Assembly (NCBI RefSeq): GCF_004364345.1
Contig: NZ_SOCA01000011.1
Span: forward strand, 58,487 to 122,486
Direction: 5' to 3'
Source of the DNA: Prosthecobacter fusiformis
GTDB taxonomy: Bacteria > Verrucomicrobiota > Verrucomicrobiia > Verrucomicrobiales > Verrucomicrobiaceae
Length of the DNA stretch: 64,000 nt
Under the pieces are notes generated by a model. It did not search any database. It saw only the letters and a list, made by a program, of their open reading frames with translations, and was not told where the DNA came from. Positions within the stretch are counted from its first letter, which is position 1; each line of letters begins with the position of its first letter. Positions 7,558-16,427 of the stretch are shown piece after piece. The translations under genes were made by a program, and so were the position numbers.

Positions 7558-8520
7558 TCAATACCTCAGCAGGTCACGCAGGGCGGCGGTGATGCTATTG
7601 GTGGTGGGGCGATGGCTTTTCCAGAGGTTAGGATGGTAGGGGATGGGTGTGTCCTTGGAGTTCAGGCGCATCGGTGGGGCATCGAGCATGTGGAAGGCCT
7701 CACTGCTGACGCGGGCGATGATTTCTGCGGTGACTCCACCCCAGGGGAAGGCCTCGCCGACGGCCAGGAGACGTCCGGTGCGAGAGACGGAGGCAAGGAT
7801 GGTATCCGTATCCATGGGCTTGACACTGCGGAGGTCCACAACCTCCACTTGGTAGCCGTCCATTTGCAGTTCCTCGGCGGATTTCAGCGCTTCATGAAGC
7901 ATGGCGCTGTAGGTGACGACGGTGGCATCTCGGCCAGGGCGGGCGATGCGGGCCTTGCCTATGGGAAGATTATCCCCGAAGCCTTCGGCCTTGAGGTGGT
8001 AATAGAGGAACTTGTGCTCGCAGAAGATGACGGGATCATTGAGCTTAACGCTTTGCAAAAGCATCCAGTAGGCGTCCTCGACGGTAGCGGGGGTGAGGAT
8101 GACGATGCCGGGATAGTGGGCATAGATGCTCTCCATGCTCTGACTATGAAATGGGCCGCTGCCTGCGGTGCCGCCAGAAGGCATGCGGATGGTGATGGGG
8201 CAGGGGGTATTCGTGCGCCAGTAAAGCGTGGCGGCCTGGTTGACGATCTGGTTAAAGCCGACGGATGAGAAATCCGCAAACTGCATCTCAATGATGGGGC
8301 GGGCGCCTTCGATAGCGGCCCCGACGGCCATGCCGATCATGGCATCCTCACTGATGGGGGAATCAAAGACGCGTCCGGGGAATTCGCGGCTGAGATTTTT
8401 AGTGGCTTTGAAAGCCCCGCCGAAGGTGCTGATGTCCTGTCCGTAAAGGAAGACGTTGGGGTCGGAGCGGAGCGCCTCATACTGCGCCTCGCGAATGGCT
8501 TCGAGATAGGTGATACTCAT
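7558..8520 (-). CDS. 2-oxoacid dehydrogenase E1 component, beta subunit
   Basis: 320 residues, the usual length of PdhB/BkdB/AcoB-type subunits. The protein forms the E1 heterotetramer with the alpha subunit and carries out TPP-dependent decarboxylation of a 2-oxoacid. Seen: N-terminal REAQYEALRSDPNVFLYGQD, then FDSPISEDAMIGMAVGAA and EMQFADF, typical of the transketolase pyrimidine-binding domain; GHSQSMES-like contacts (FHSQSMESIYAHYPG); and a C-terminal transketolase-C domain (VVDLRSVKPMDTDTI). Its start overlaps the end of the alpha gene by four bases, so the two are translationally coupled. No E2 or E3 gene is in the window, so pyruvate, branched-chain and acetoin substrates cannot be told apart. 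Confidence 0.85.
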   Translation of the reverse strand: MSITYLEAIREAQYEALRSDPNVFLYGQDISTFGGAFKATKNLSREFPGRVFDSPISEDAMIGMAVGAAIEGARPIIEMQFADFSSVGFNQIVNQAATLYWRTNTPCPITIRMPSGGTAGSGPFHSQSMESIYAHYPGIVILTPATVEDAYWMLLQSVKLNDPVIFCEHKFLYYHLKAEGFGDNLPIGKARIARPGRDATVVTYSAMLHEALKSAEELQMDGYQVEVVDLRSVKPMDTDTILASVSRTGRLLAVGEAFPWGGVTAEIIARVSSEAFHMLDAPPMRLNSKDTPIPYHPNLWKSHRPTTNSITAALRDLLRY

Positions 8521-9560
8521 CCGTGCTGTCCTTCTACTAGCCCGCTGGTGGACAGGGCATGCCAGGTTTCCCGGTAGGGATCGGGGGTGGGTTCTTTGCT
8601 GGCGATGGCCTGCGCGGCGTCAACTTCGCGGCGGGCCTCTTCCTCCCAGGTGCGGAAATCGGTTTCGGTGGCCCAGCCAAATTCCAGGGCCTGCTGTTTG
8701 GCGACCTCAATGCAATCGCGCGCTTCATGTTTGTGCTTGGCGGAATCAGGAATGTAGGAAGCGTCATCATGCTCCCCGTGACCGCCGAGGCGAAGGAGCT
8801 TTCCGACGACCATCTGGGGGCCGTGACCGGCGCGGGCGCGGGCGAAGGCGGTACGAAAGGTGGCGACGCAGGCGAGGAGGTCTGTACCGTCCACGCTGTG
8901 TCCATCCACACCGTAGCCACGGGCGCGATCCACGAGGTCCTCACAGGCATATTGGCGGGCTGTGGGGGTGGAATAGGCGAACTGATTGTTAGCGACGCTA
9001 ATGATGAGGGGGAGTTTTTCCACGGCGGCCATGTTCAGACCTTCGTGAAAAGCGCCGGTGGAGGTGCCGCCATCGCCAATACTGGTGGCTCCGACGGTAT
9101 CCCCCAGCGTGCCGCGCAGGCGGCGTGCAAAGAGGGCACCGGAGACGACGGAAAGGAGGCTGCCTAGATGGGAAATCATGGCCATGAGACCTTCACGGGG
9201 CCTTCCCCGGTGGATATTGCCATCGCGACCACGCATGGGGCCGGTCACGACGCCCAGGTAGGTGCGCATGGCGTCCAGAAGGGGCTCGCCATAGGCGATG
9301 CGGCCAGCCTGGTCACGAATGAGAGGGCCGTAAATGTCTTTGCCGTAGCGGAGATTATTTCCGGCGGCGGCACTGAATGCTTCCTGACCACGCCCCAGAT
9401 AAACGCCGCCGACAATGCGGCCACCAGCGCGGTAGAGGCTGCCGAGTTTCTCCTCCAAAATGCGGGAGACGATCATGCAACGCAATGTCTTCAGGAAGTC
9501 ATCACGCAGGTCCGCAGGGGCGGCGACATCAGGGCTGGATAGCGTTGAGGTAGCAGGCAC
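8517..9560 (-). CDS. 2-oxoacid dehydrogenase E1 component, alpha subunit
   Basis: 347 residues. The TPP/Mg motif is seen as SIGDGGTSTGAFHEGLNMA followed ~15 residues later by the NNQFAYSTP block. RDGNIHRG and the preceding glycine-rich stretch match the family. The C-terminal third carries the YIPDSAKHKHEARDCIEV helix region. The frame opens with GTG at 9560; no ATG in frame lies near, so GTG is taken as the start. It pairs with the overlapping beta gene downstream. Co-orientation with ilvA is notable because 2-oxobutyrate can be a substrate of such enzymes, but the strong attenuator between them suggests separate control. Confidence 0.85.
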   Translation of the reverse strand: MPATSTLSSPDVAAPADLRDDFLKTLRCMIVSRILEEKLGSLYRAGGRIVGGVYLGRGQEAFSAAAGNNLRYGKDIYGPLIRDQAGRIAYGEPLLDAMRTYLGVVTGPMRGRDGNIHRGRPREGLMAMISHLGSLLSVVSGALFARRLRGTLGDTVGATSIGDGGTSTGAFHEGLNMAAVEKLPLIISVANNQFAYSTPTARQYACEDLVDRARGYGVDGHSVDGTDLLACVATFRTAFARARAGHGPQMVVGKLLRLGGHGEHDDASYIPDSAKHKHEARDCIEVAKQQALEFGWATETDFRTWEEEARREVDAAQAIASKEPTPDPYRETWHALSTSGLVEGQHG

Positions 9561-9839
9561 GGTGGAGATGGATCATTCTTTGATGGCAGCGGGGGATACC
9601 AAATCGTGAGACGTTTTCACATTCCCACGGGATTGTCCAGAGGGGAAAATGGTGGAAGAAGGGTATGCGGCCTGGGAGTTCTCATTTATCAGAGAATAAG
9701 GAAGCGGCGGCGGGACTGTGATGTGAGGGAGCTGGTCTTTATGGCTAGCAATACCGGAGGAAATTTTCCCTTTATCAAAGCAGGGCGCTGGGTAGCTCTG
9801 GAAAAGAGGCCTGATAACAGCGCCCTGCATCGCCTGGGG
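9561..9839. other. Intergenic region with an 11-bp inverted repeat
   Basis: gcagggcgctg (9780-9790) and its exact complement (9818-9828) enclose 27 bases. On the minus strand the hairpin follows the end of the nucleotidyltransferase gene and is followed by ctttgat rather than a clean T-run, so it is at best a weak terminator. An antisense-looking frame of 85 codons (9573-9830, minus) shows no coding character. Nothing else was recognised. Confidence 0.4.
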
Positions 9840-10748
9840 CTAGGCCCAGAGATTTTCAGGATAGGCACCGGCTGCGACGAGGGCGCGAATGCTGGCGACG
9901 ACGTCGGCCTTGTCTTCAGGGTAGGTGACGCCGAACCAAGAATCATTGGATTCCAGGACCGTGACATCCGCTTTGCCATCGCGGATGAGGACATCCACTT
10001 CTTTGGGCACATAGCACTCGGACTTGAGGTCGGTGCCGCTGGTTTCCAAGAATTTGGTGAAGGCGGTGCGCAGGTGGCCGAAGATGTCCGGGGTGAAACC
10101 GAAGAAATTCATGGAGACGACTTCCTCTCCTGTGAGGGGAAGGGGGGGCTCGGTTTCGCGGTTTTCTGCACCGGTGGAGGTGCGGAAGATCTTGGTCATT
10201 TCCGTGACGGAACTGAGCATGCCGTCAGCACCGCGGGTGCATACGCCACGGGCGACGCTGCCGTGGTCTGAAAGGGTGTTTTTCAGATAAAAACCGACCA
10301 TGGAGTAGTGGCTCTTGCCGTCTTCTGGGCGAGGGGAGGAGAGATCTGCGCCGATTTTAGCAAAGGCATCGCGGCCATAAAAGTCATCCGCATTGATCAT
10401 GAGAAAGGGCTCATTGACGACGCCTTCCGCTGCCAGCACGGCATGGGCGGTGCCCCAGGGCTTGGTGCGACCTTCTGGCACGGAGAAGCCGACGGGGAGA
10501 TCATTGATGTCCTGGAAGGCATAATCGACGGCGATCCGGTCGCCGAACTTGCTGCCGATCTGATTGCGGAACTGCTCTTCAAAATCCCGCCGGATGACGA
10601 AGACGACTTTGCCGAAACCGGCGCGGATGGCGTCAAAGACGGAATAATCGAGCACGACCTCGCCGGAAGGGCCCATGGCATCGAGCTGTTTGAGACCGCC
10701 GTAACGACTGCCCATGCCGGCAGCGAGGATGAGGAGAGTGGGTTTCAT
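9840..10748 (-). CDS. Sugar-phosphate nucleotidyltransferase (NTP_transferase family)
   Basis: 302 residues from the ATG at 10748; the frame extends 37 codons upstream, but those residues precede the universal N-terminus and are not used. The nucleotide-binding signature is LILAAGMGSRYGGLKQL at residues ~5-21, and the NADDFYGRDA metal/sugar site comes later. Such enzymes couple NTP with a sugar 1-phosphate to give NDP-sugars for cell-envelope polysaccharides. The short GGLKQLDAMGPSGE motif is shared by a family of uncharacterised NDP-sugar pyrophosphorylases rather than by GalU or RmlA, so the substrate is not assigned. Confidence 0.8.
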   Translation of the reverse strand: MKPTLLILAAGMGSRYGGLKQLDAMGPSGEVVLDYSVFDAIRAGFGKVVFVIRRDFEEQFRNQIGSKFGDRIAVDYAFQDINDLPVGFSVPEGRTKPWGTAHAVLAAEGVVNEPFLMINADDFYGRDAFAKIGADLSSPRPEDGKSHYSMVGFYLKNTLSDHGSVARGVCTRGADGMLSSVTEMTKIFRTSTGAENRETEPPLPLTGEEVVSMNFFGFTPDIFGHLRTAFTKFLETSGTDLKSECYVPKEVDVLIRDGKADVTVLESNDSWFGVTYPEDKADVVASIRALVAAGAYPENLWA

Positions 10749-10887
10749 GAAATATAAAAGAGGGGAAATTAGAAGGGCTGCACTGATGGGCAGGGCATGC
10801 GAGGCGTCAACAAACGTTGAGGTGGCATTTTTTTGGAAGGAATAGAGAGGCGGCTGCACTATTGGTTAGCCGCGCGGTGCTGCCCTA

Positions 10888-11100
10888 CTAAAGAAGGGTG
10901 CTATCGTCTTCCCGCTCCAGCTTGCCGACTTTCTTTTTAATGGTTTCGAGCTGCACGGTCATTTCATGGAGGGCCTTCAAACAATCGCCCATGGTTTCGC
11001 CATGCTGGAGGTGCGGGAGGGCAGGGTGGATCTTCATGAATTGAAGGGCGATGGTTTTGCAGGCGTCACGGATTTGCTGAATGGCTTCGGGGCGGGTCAT
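10888..11100 (-). CDS. Small helical protein of unknown function
   Basis: 70 residues from MTRPEAIQQIRDACKTIAL. An upstream ATG at 11151 would add 17 hydrophobic residues (LLSLATFSFLAIYTLI) that could make a membrane anchor, so the start is open. The C-terminal part (LHEMTVQLETIKKKVGKLERED) is predicted coiled-coil by its heptad pattern. No family is recognised. It lies 139 bp upstream of the nucleotidyltransferase on the same strand. Confidence 0.5.
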   Translation of the reverse strand: MTRPEAIQQIRDACKTIALQFMKIHPALPHLQHGETMGDCLKALHEMTVQLETIKKKVGKLEREDDSTLL

Positions 11101-11200
11101 AATGAGGGTGTAAATGGCCAGGAAAGAGAAAGTTGCCAAGCTGAGGAGCACTTTTGGTGAAGATAAATGAAGAAATGCACAAAAAGAGACTAAAATGTCT

Positions 11201-11228
11201 TTGACAGAAGGCGCTTACCATCTACCCT
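11201..11228 (+). promoter_or_regulatory. Possible promoter of the tRNA-Thr/tuf operon
   Basis: TTGACA at 11201-11206, a 16-base spacer and TACCCT at 11223-11228. The -35 is perfect but the -10 is poor. The region 11101-11356 shows no gene, and this is the only consensus-like hexamer noticed upstream of the tRNA. Confidence 0.3.
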
Positions 11229-11356
11229 CAATCCACTTTTTCACCAAAAGAGCCGGGGTGTATTGTCGCCTGATCTTATTCAGGATAGACCATGTGTCCC
11301 GGTTTTGTTGTCGAAAGAGGAGGAGATTCTTCGTGAGTCGCCGCCGGATAAATTTT

Positions 11357-11431
11357 GCTGATGTAGCTCAGTGGTAGAGCACGTCCTTGGTAAGGACGAG
11401 GTCGAGGGTTCAATCCCCTTCATCAGCTCCA
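11357..11431 (+). tRNA. tRNA-Thr (anticodon GGT)
   Basis: Cloverleaf: acceptor GCTGATG (11357-11363) pairs with CATCAGC (11421-11427). The anticodon stem CGTCC/GGACG holds loop TTGGTAA with anticodon GGT. The T arm reads GAGGG-TTCAATC-CCCTT with canonical TTC. A discriminator T and an encoded CCA (11429-11431) follow. It sits 72 bp upstream of tuf, as thrT does in many bacteria. Confidence 0.95.
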
Positions 11432-11503
11432 GCGGAGTCATGCACAGGAATCGCCGTTACACGACAAACGAACATTCTAGCGCAATAACCTCACCATCAA
11501 CTC

Positions 11504-12688
11504 ATGGCTAAAGAAGCATTCCAACGCAACAAGCCGCACGTGAACATTGGCACCATCGGCCACGTTGACCACGGCAAAACCACGCTGACAGCGGCGATCA
11601 CGACGACACTCGCAACCAAAGGGTTTGCAGAAGCTCGCAAGTATGATGACATCGACGCTGCTCCTGAAGAAAAGGCACGCGGTATCACCATCAACACCGC
11701 TCACGTGGAATACCAGACCGAAAAGCGTCACTACGCTCACGTTGACTGTCCTGGACACGCTGACTATGTGAAGAACATGATCACCGGTGCTGCCCAGATG
11801 GACGGCGCTATCCTGGTCTGCTCTGCAGCCGACGGCCCAATGCCACAGACCCGTGAGCACATCCTGCTCGCTCGTCAGGTGGGTGTGCCAGCCATCGTGG
11901 TCTTCCTTAACAAGGTGGACATGGTGGACGACGCCGAACTCCTCGACCTCGTCGAAATGGAAGTTCGTGACCTCCTTTCCAAGTATGAATTCCCTGGCGA
12001 CGACATTCCGATCGTCAAGGGTTCCGCCCTCAAGGCTCTCGAAGGTGACGAAGCGCAGCGCGCTAACATCTTCAAACTCATGGACGCTGTGGATGAATAC
12101 ATCCCGCTTCCTGAGCGCCCGATCGACCAGGACTTCCTGATGCCAGTTGAAGACGTGTTCGCGATTGAAGGTCGTGGCACTGTTTGCACGGGCCGTGTGG
12201 AGCGTGGTATCGTCAAGAAGATGTCCGAAGTCGAAATCATCGGCATCCGTGACACCATCAAGACCACCGTCACCGACATCGAAATGTTCCGCAAGCTGCT
12301 CGACGAAGGTCGTGCTGGCGACAACGTGGGTCTCCTCCTTCGTGGCGTGAAGAAAACCGACATCGAGCGCGGTCAGGTCATCGCCAAGCCAGGTTCTGTG
12401 AAGCCTCACAAGAAGTTCCAGGCTGAGATCTACGTCCTTTCCAAGGACGAAGGTGGCCGTCACACTCCTTTCTTCAACAACTATCGCCCACAGTTCTACT
12501 TCCGCACCACGGACGTGACTGGCAGCGTGACCCTTCCTGAAGGTGTTGAAATGGTGATGCCTGGTGACAACGTCTCGATCACTGTCGAGCTGATCACCCC
12601 GATCGCTATGGAAAAGACCATCCGTTTCGCTATCCGTGAAGGTGGCAAGACAGTGGGTGCCGGTCGTGTGGCCGACATCCTCGACTAG
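11504..12688 (+). CDS. tuf: Elongation factor Tu
   Basis: 394 residues, full family length. GTP-binding motifs GHVDHGKT (residues ~19-26), DCPGHADY (~81-88) and NKVD (~136-139) are seen, as are [21 protein letters not shown] in domain 2 and the C-terminal [16 protein letters not shown]. It delivers aminoacyl-tRNA to the ribosome. It is encoded between tRNA-Thr and tRNA-Trp ahead of secE-nusG. A hairpin at 12716-12752 follows the stop codon. Confidence 0.98.
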   Translation: MAKEAFQRNKPHVNIGTIGHVDHGKTTLTAAITTTLATKGFAEARKYDDIDAAPEEKARGITINTAHVEYQTEKRHYAHVDCPGHADYVKNMITGAAQMDGAILVCSAADGPMPQTREHILLARQVGVPAIVVFLNKVDMVDDAELLDLVEMEVRDLLSKYEFPGDDIPIVKGSALKALEGDEAQRANIFKLMDAVDEYIPLPERPIDQDFLMPVEDVFAIEGRGTVCTGRVERGIVKKMSEVEIIGIRDTIKTTVTDIEMFRKLLDEGRAGDNVGLLLRGVKKTDIERGQVIAKPGSVKPHKKFQAEIYVLSKDEGGRHTPFFNNYRPQFYFRTTDVTGSVTLPEGVEMVMPGDNVSITVELITPIAMEKTIRFAIREGGKTVGAGRVADILD

Positions 12689-12715
12689 TCTGCGTTTTAT
12701 TGTTCGCTTGTCAAA

Positions 12716-12752
12716 GCCGTCGTAGAATCTGGCGCACAGGTTCTGCGGCGGC
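12716..12752 (+). other. 14-bp RNA hairpin between tuf and tRNA-Trp
   Basis: Bases 12716-12729 (gccgtcgtagaatc) pair with 12739-12752 (ggttctgcggcggc) over 14 positions including three G-U pairs, with a 9-base loop. No T-run follows, so it is not a typical intrinsic terminator. A role in processing or partial attenuation of the transcript before tRNA-Trp is plausible. Confidence 0.5.
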
Positions 12753-12808
12753 CCCTTCATCGGGAGGCAGGCAGACATGATCGCAATCCGCAGGAAGAAT
12801 GCACATAC

Positions 12809-12884
<76 letters not shown>

Positions 12885-12930
12885 TCCTTCCTTCTTTTAC
12901 GTTAGTATTTTCCGTTGACGCCCGATTCAC

Positions 12931-13152
12931 ATGAGCAGCATCCGCACCTATCTTGGTGAAGTTTACATTGAACTCAAGAAAGCCAATTGGCCGTGGGACC
13001 CGAAAGAAAAGGGTTTTGCGAAATACAAGGAGCTGATCGATTCGACGATTGTCGTTTTTATCGCGATGCTTTTGCTTGGTGCTTTCGTGGCATTTTTCGA
13101 CACCGCTTTGCGCGGGGCTTTTGAGGCCTTGGCCAAGTGGATCGCCGGCTGA
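12931..13152 (+). CDS. secE: Preprotein translocase subunit SecE
   Basis: 73 residues, the short single-span form. An amphipathic N-terminal helix with the conserved basic/Trp segment (YIELKKANWPWDPKEK) precedes one membrane helix (~residues 40-62, IVVFIAMLLLGAFVAFF). It clamps the SecY channel. Its place between tRNA-Trp and nusG confirms the assignment. Confidence 0.93.
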   Translation: MSSIRTYLGEVYIELKKANWPWDPKEKGFAKYKELIDSTIVVFIAMLLLGAFVAFFDTALRGAFEALAKWIAG

Positions 13153-13195
13153 TTACAGCCAATTTTTTTTAATTTAATACTCACCGATTGACTAT

Positions 13196-13765
13196 ATGGG
13201 AGCTATCCCCGCCCCTCGCGATCAATGGTACGTGATTCACGTGCGCTCCGGCTTCGAACAGAAAGTCCGGGACAGCATGGTGCGCCGTATTCAGACAGAA
13301 GAGATGGGTGATTACATCTTTGAAGTGCTTGTGCCTACGGAGCGTGTCTCCGAAGTGAAGAAAGGCAAGCGCTCGGAGACCAATCGGAAGTTTTTCCCCG
13401 GTTACGTGATCGCCAACTGCTACCTGCTTAACGAGCACAATCAGCTCGTGGACCGCACGTGGTATTTCGTCAAGGAAACCGATGGTGTGCTCAACTTTGC
13501 AGGTACCAAGGATCATCCGATCCCCATGCGTCAGCGTGAGGTGGACGGGATGCTGGCCCAGGTGCGCGACAAGGATGACTCGGTCGTGCCGAAGATCGCT
13601 TTCACGGTGGGCGACAGCGTCCGCGTGGCAGACGGTCCATTCGAGAGCCAGACGGGTATCATCGAGGAAATCGATCCTGAGCGCGGCGTGTTGCGTGTCT
13701 CGGTGAACATCTTCGGCCGTTCTACTCCGGTGGACCTCGAATACTGGCAGGTGGAGAAAGCCTGA
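13196..13765 (+). CDS. nusG: Transcription termination/antitermination protein NusG
   Basis: 189 residues. The NGN domain starts QWYVIHVRSGFEQKVRDSM and contains RKFFPGYVIANC; the KOW domain is seen as VGDSVRVADGPFESQTGIIEEI. It binds RNA polymerase and links it to Rho or to the ribosome. It lies 43 bp after secE, in the same operon. Confidence 0.95.
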   Translation: MGAIPAPRDQWYVIHVRSGFEQKVRDSMVRRIQTEEMGDYIFEVLVPTERVSEVKKGKRSETNRKFFPGYVIANCYLLNEHNQLVDRTWYFVKETDGVLNFAGTKDHPIPMRQREVDGMLAQVRDKDDSVVPKIAFTVGDSVRVADGPFESQTGIIEEIDPERGVLRVSVNIFGRSTPVDLEYWQVEKA

Positions 13766-13836
13766 TCCAAGCCAACTGGCGGTCCTGATTATCGAGGGGC
13801 CGCTTCTATTAAATCTCAAGCAAGCGAACAAAAAAC

Positions 13837-14262
13837 ATGGCCAAAGAAATCGTCAAACTCATCAAGCTCCAGATCAAGGCTGGTGCTGCTAACCCCGCTC
13901 CGCCCATCGGTCCTGCGCTCGGTCAGGCTGGCGTGAACATCATGGCCTTCTGCAAGGAGTTCAATGCTGCCACGCAGAAGTCCAGCGGCGACGTCCTGCC
14001 GACCGTGATCACGGTTTACAAGGATAAGAGCTTCACCTTCATCACGAAGCAGCCCCCTGCTTCCAACATTCTGAAGAAGGTGGCGAACATCGCCTCCGGC
14101 TCTGGCGAATCCGCCAAAAAGAAAGTTGCCAAAATCAGCAAGGCCCAGCTTCTGGAAGCTACCAAGATGAAGCTGGTGGACTTGAATACTACTGACCTGG
14201 AGCGTGCCTCACGCATCATGGCCGGAACCGCCCGCCAGATGGGCATTGAAATCACCGACTAA
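13837..14262 (+). CDS. rplK: 50S ribosomal protein L11
   Basis: 141 residues, standard length. N-terminal [20 protein letters not shown] (with the PPIGPALGQ motif) and C-terminal [10 protein letters not shown] are diagnostic. It binds the 23S rRNA GTPase-associated region. The gap of 71 bp after nusG shows no terminator. Confidence 0.98.
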   Translation: MAKEIVKLIKLQIKAGAANPAPPIGPALGQAGVNIMAFCKEFNAATQKSSGDVLPTVITVYKDKSFTFITKQPPASNILKKVANIASGSGESAKKKVAKISKAQLLEATKMKLVDLNTTDLERASRIMAGTARQMGIEITD

Positions 14263-14310
14263 CCTAAGCGCAGGAGAACGGATCCCGTTCGACAGCACTG
14301 CATCGACCCC

Positions 14311-15009
14311 ATGATAACAAGAAGCAAAAGATATAAGAAAGCTGCCGAGATGGTTCCGGCAGGAAAGACCTTTTCCCTTGAAGAGGCAGCAGAACTCGTG
14401 CGCAAACTCCCTGGCACGAAGTTCAACCAGACCGTGACCCTGTCCTTCCATATGGGTGTCGACCCGAAGAAGGGCGACCAGATGGTTCGTGGCACTTGCC
14501 CGCTCCCTCACGGTTCCGGTAAAAGCGTCCGTGTGGCTGTTTTCGCCACCGGTGCTGCTGCGGATGCAGCCAAGGCCGCCGGCGCTGAGCTGGTCGGTTA
14601 TGAAGACCTCATCGCCCAGGTGAAGGACGGCAAGATGGATTTCGATGTCGCCATCGCTACCCCAGCTGCCATGAATGAAGTTCGTAAACTTGGTAAGCAG
14701 CTCGGACCTCGCGGTTTGATGCCTAACCCAAGAACAGGTACGGTGACGGACGACGTCGCTGGCGCTGTGAAGGCTGTGAAGGCTGGTCGTGTGGACTTCA
14801 AACTCGACAAAAACGGCAACATCGCTGCTACTATTGGCAAAGTCGCCTTTGATGTGAACGCCCTGGCCGAAAACGGCAGCGCGCTGATCGATTCCATCGT
14901 CCGTGCCAAGCCTGCCTCTGCCCGTGGCAAGTATGTGCACAGCATCACGCTGGCTGCGACGATGTCGCCTGCTCTGCGCATTGATGTCTCCAAATACGTG
15001 AAACTGTAA
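14311..15009 (+). CDS. rplA: 50S ribosomal protein L1
   Basis: 232 residues. Characteristic blocks: RKLPGTKFNQTVTLSFHMGV, RGTCPLPHGSGKSVRVAVFA, LGPRGLMPNPRTGTVT and the C-terminal SITLAATMSPALRID. It binds 23S rRNA at the stalk and, in known cases, represses its own rplKA message. 48 bp after rplK. Confidence 0.98.
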   Translation: MITRSKRYKKAAEMVPAGKTFSLEEAAELVRKLPGTKFNQTVTLSFHMGVDPKKGDQMVRGTCPLPHGSGKSVRVAVFATGAAADAAKAAGAELVGYEDLIAQVKDGKMDFDVAIATPAAMNEVRKLGKQLGPRGLMPNPRTGTVTDDVAGAVKAVKAGRVDFKLDKNGNIAATIGKVAFDVNALAENGSALIDSIVRAKPASARGKYVHSITLAATMSPALRIDVSKYVKL

Positions 15010-15027
15010 TTCTGAGGAAAGACACCC

Positions 15028-15558
15028 ATGAAAGCTGAAAAGACACTCCTCATTGAAGACCTGCTGAGCCGGGTCAATGCATCTCCGTTCCTCTTCGTCG
15101 TGGACTACACGGGCTTGAAAGTGGATAAATTTGCCGAGCTGCGTAAGCGCCTGAGCGCCTGCGGTGCCGAAATCCACGTGTTCAAGAACACTCTGGTGAA
15201 GAAGGCCGCTGAGCGCGCCGGATACCCAGGCGACCTCAGCACCCACCTCGTCGGCCAGAGCGCCTTCGTGACTGGTGCCCAGGACGTCTGCGCTGCCGCC
15301 AAGACCCTGAAGAATTTCACCGCTGAGTTCACCAAGCCGGTCGTGAAGGCTGGTGTGCTTGACGGCAACCTCCTGGACGCCAATGGCATCAAGGTGCTGG
15401 CTGACCTTCCTTCCAAGGAAGTGCTCCAGTCCCAGTTGCTCGGAGTCCTTCAGGCCCCTGCTTCCAAGCTGGTCCGCCTCCTCAACGAGCCTGCTGCCTC
15501 CCTGGCACGCGTGCTCAAGGCAAAAAGCGACGCCGCTGGCGAAGCTGCAGCAGCTTAA
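15028..15558 (+). CDS. rplJ: 50S ribosomal protein L10
   Basis: 176 residues. N-terminal region with FVVDYTGLKVDKFAELRKRL and HVFKNTLVKKAAE matches L10. The C-terminal helices (VRLLNEPAASLARVLKAKS) bind L7/L12 dimers. The start at 15028 follows a GAGGAAAG ribosome binding site, one of the few clear ones here. Confidence 0.97.
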   Translation: MKAEKTLLIEDLLSRVNASPFLFVVDYTGLKVDKFAELRKRLSACGAEIHVFKNTLVKKAAERAGYPGDLSTHLVGQSAFVTGAQDVCAAAKTLKNFTAEFTKPVVKAGVLDGNLLDANGIKVLADLPSKEVLQSQLLGVLQAPASKLVRLLNEPAASLARVLKAKSDAAGEAAAA

Positions 15559-15690
15559 CACCCACCCCTTTGATCAGATGGCCCTGTTATCGGGGCCTGA
15601 ACGCAACATCCAATGGTTCCTTGCCGGAGCGAAAGCTTTCTCTCTTAAATCACCCGATGCTTCGGGAAACGGCGACACCGACACACTATT

Positions 15691-16071
<381 letters not shown>

Positions 16072-16427
16072 CCTCCTGTCCTTTCCCGTGTGCCGTCTTT
16101 ACGGCGGCGCACGGTTGAAAGGAGTCTCACAAAGAACCTCCTTTCTGAAAAAATTTAAATCTCGCATGCCCCGCCCACTGGTTCGTACATTCTCCACTGA
16201 CCGAAGCGTTTGCTTTGGAAATGAGAGTGTCAGACCGGAAGCGGGTCGCGTAATATCTGCTTCACCGCCTGAACGGGGACTTCGGTCTGCGTTCTGGCTT
16301 CGTTATTTTCACGCTGAGTCCTTCAGTTTTCCGGCTGGCTGCCGGATTGACTGACCCTCAGTGCCCGCAGGTTCACCCCCCTGCACCCCGCCTCCGCCGT
16401 TGCCACCCTGTCTCCTTACCTTTGCTT
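16072..16427 (+). other. rplL-rpoB intergenic region with a bulged hairpin
   Basis: This 356-bp gap has no gene; the rpoB frame is open from 16347, but the family N-terminus begins at 16428. Bases cagaccggaag (16231-16241) can pair with cttcggtctg (16280-16289) with one bulged G, over a 38-base loop. In E. coli the matching gap holds an attenuator and an RNase III site; a similar role here is inferred from position only. Confidence 0.35.

Noticed and set aside
9573-9830. 85-codon minus-strand frame between E1 alpha and the nucleotidyltransferase
   Set aside because: No coding character, no conserved motif, and it contains the putative terminator hairpin.
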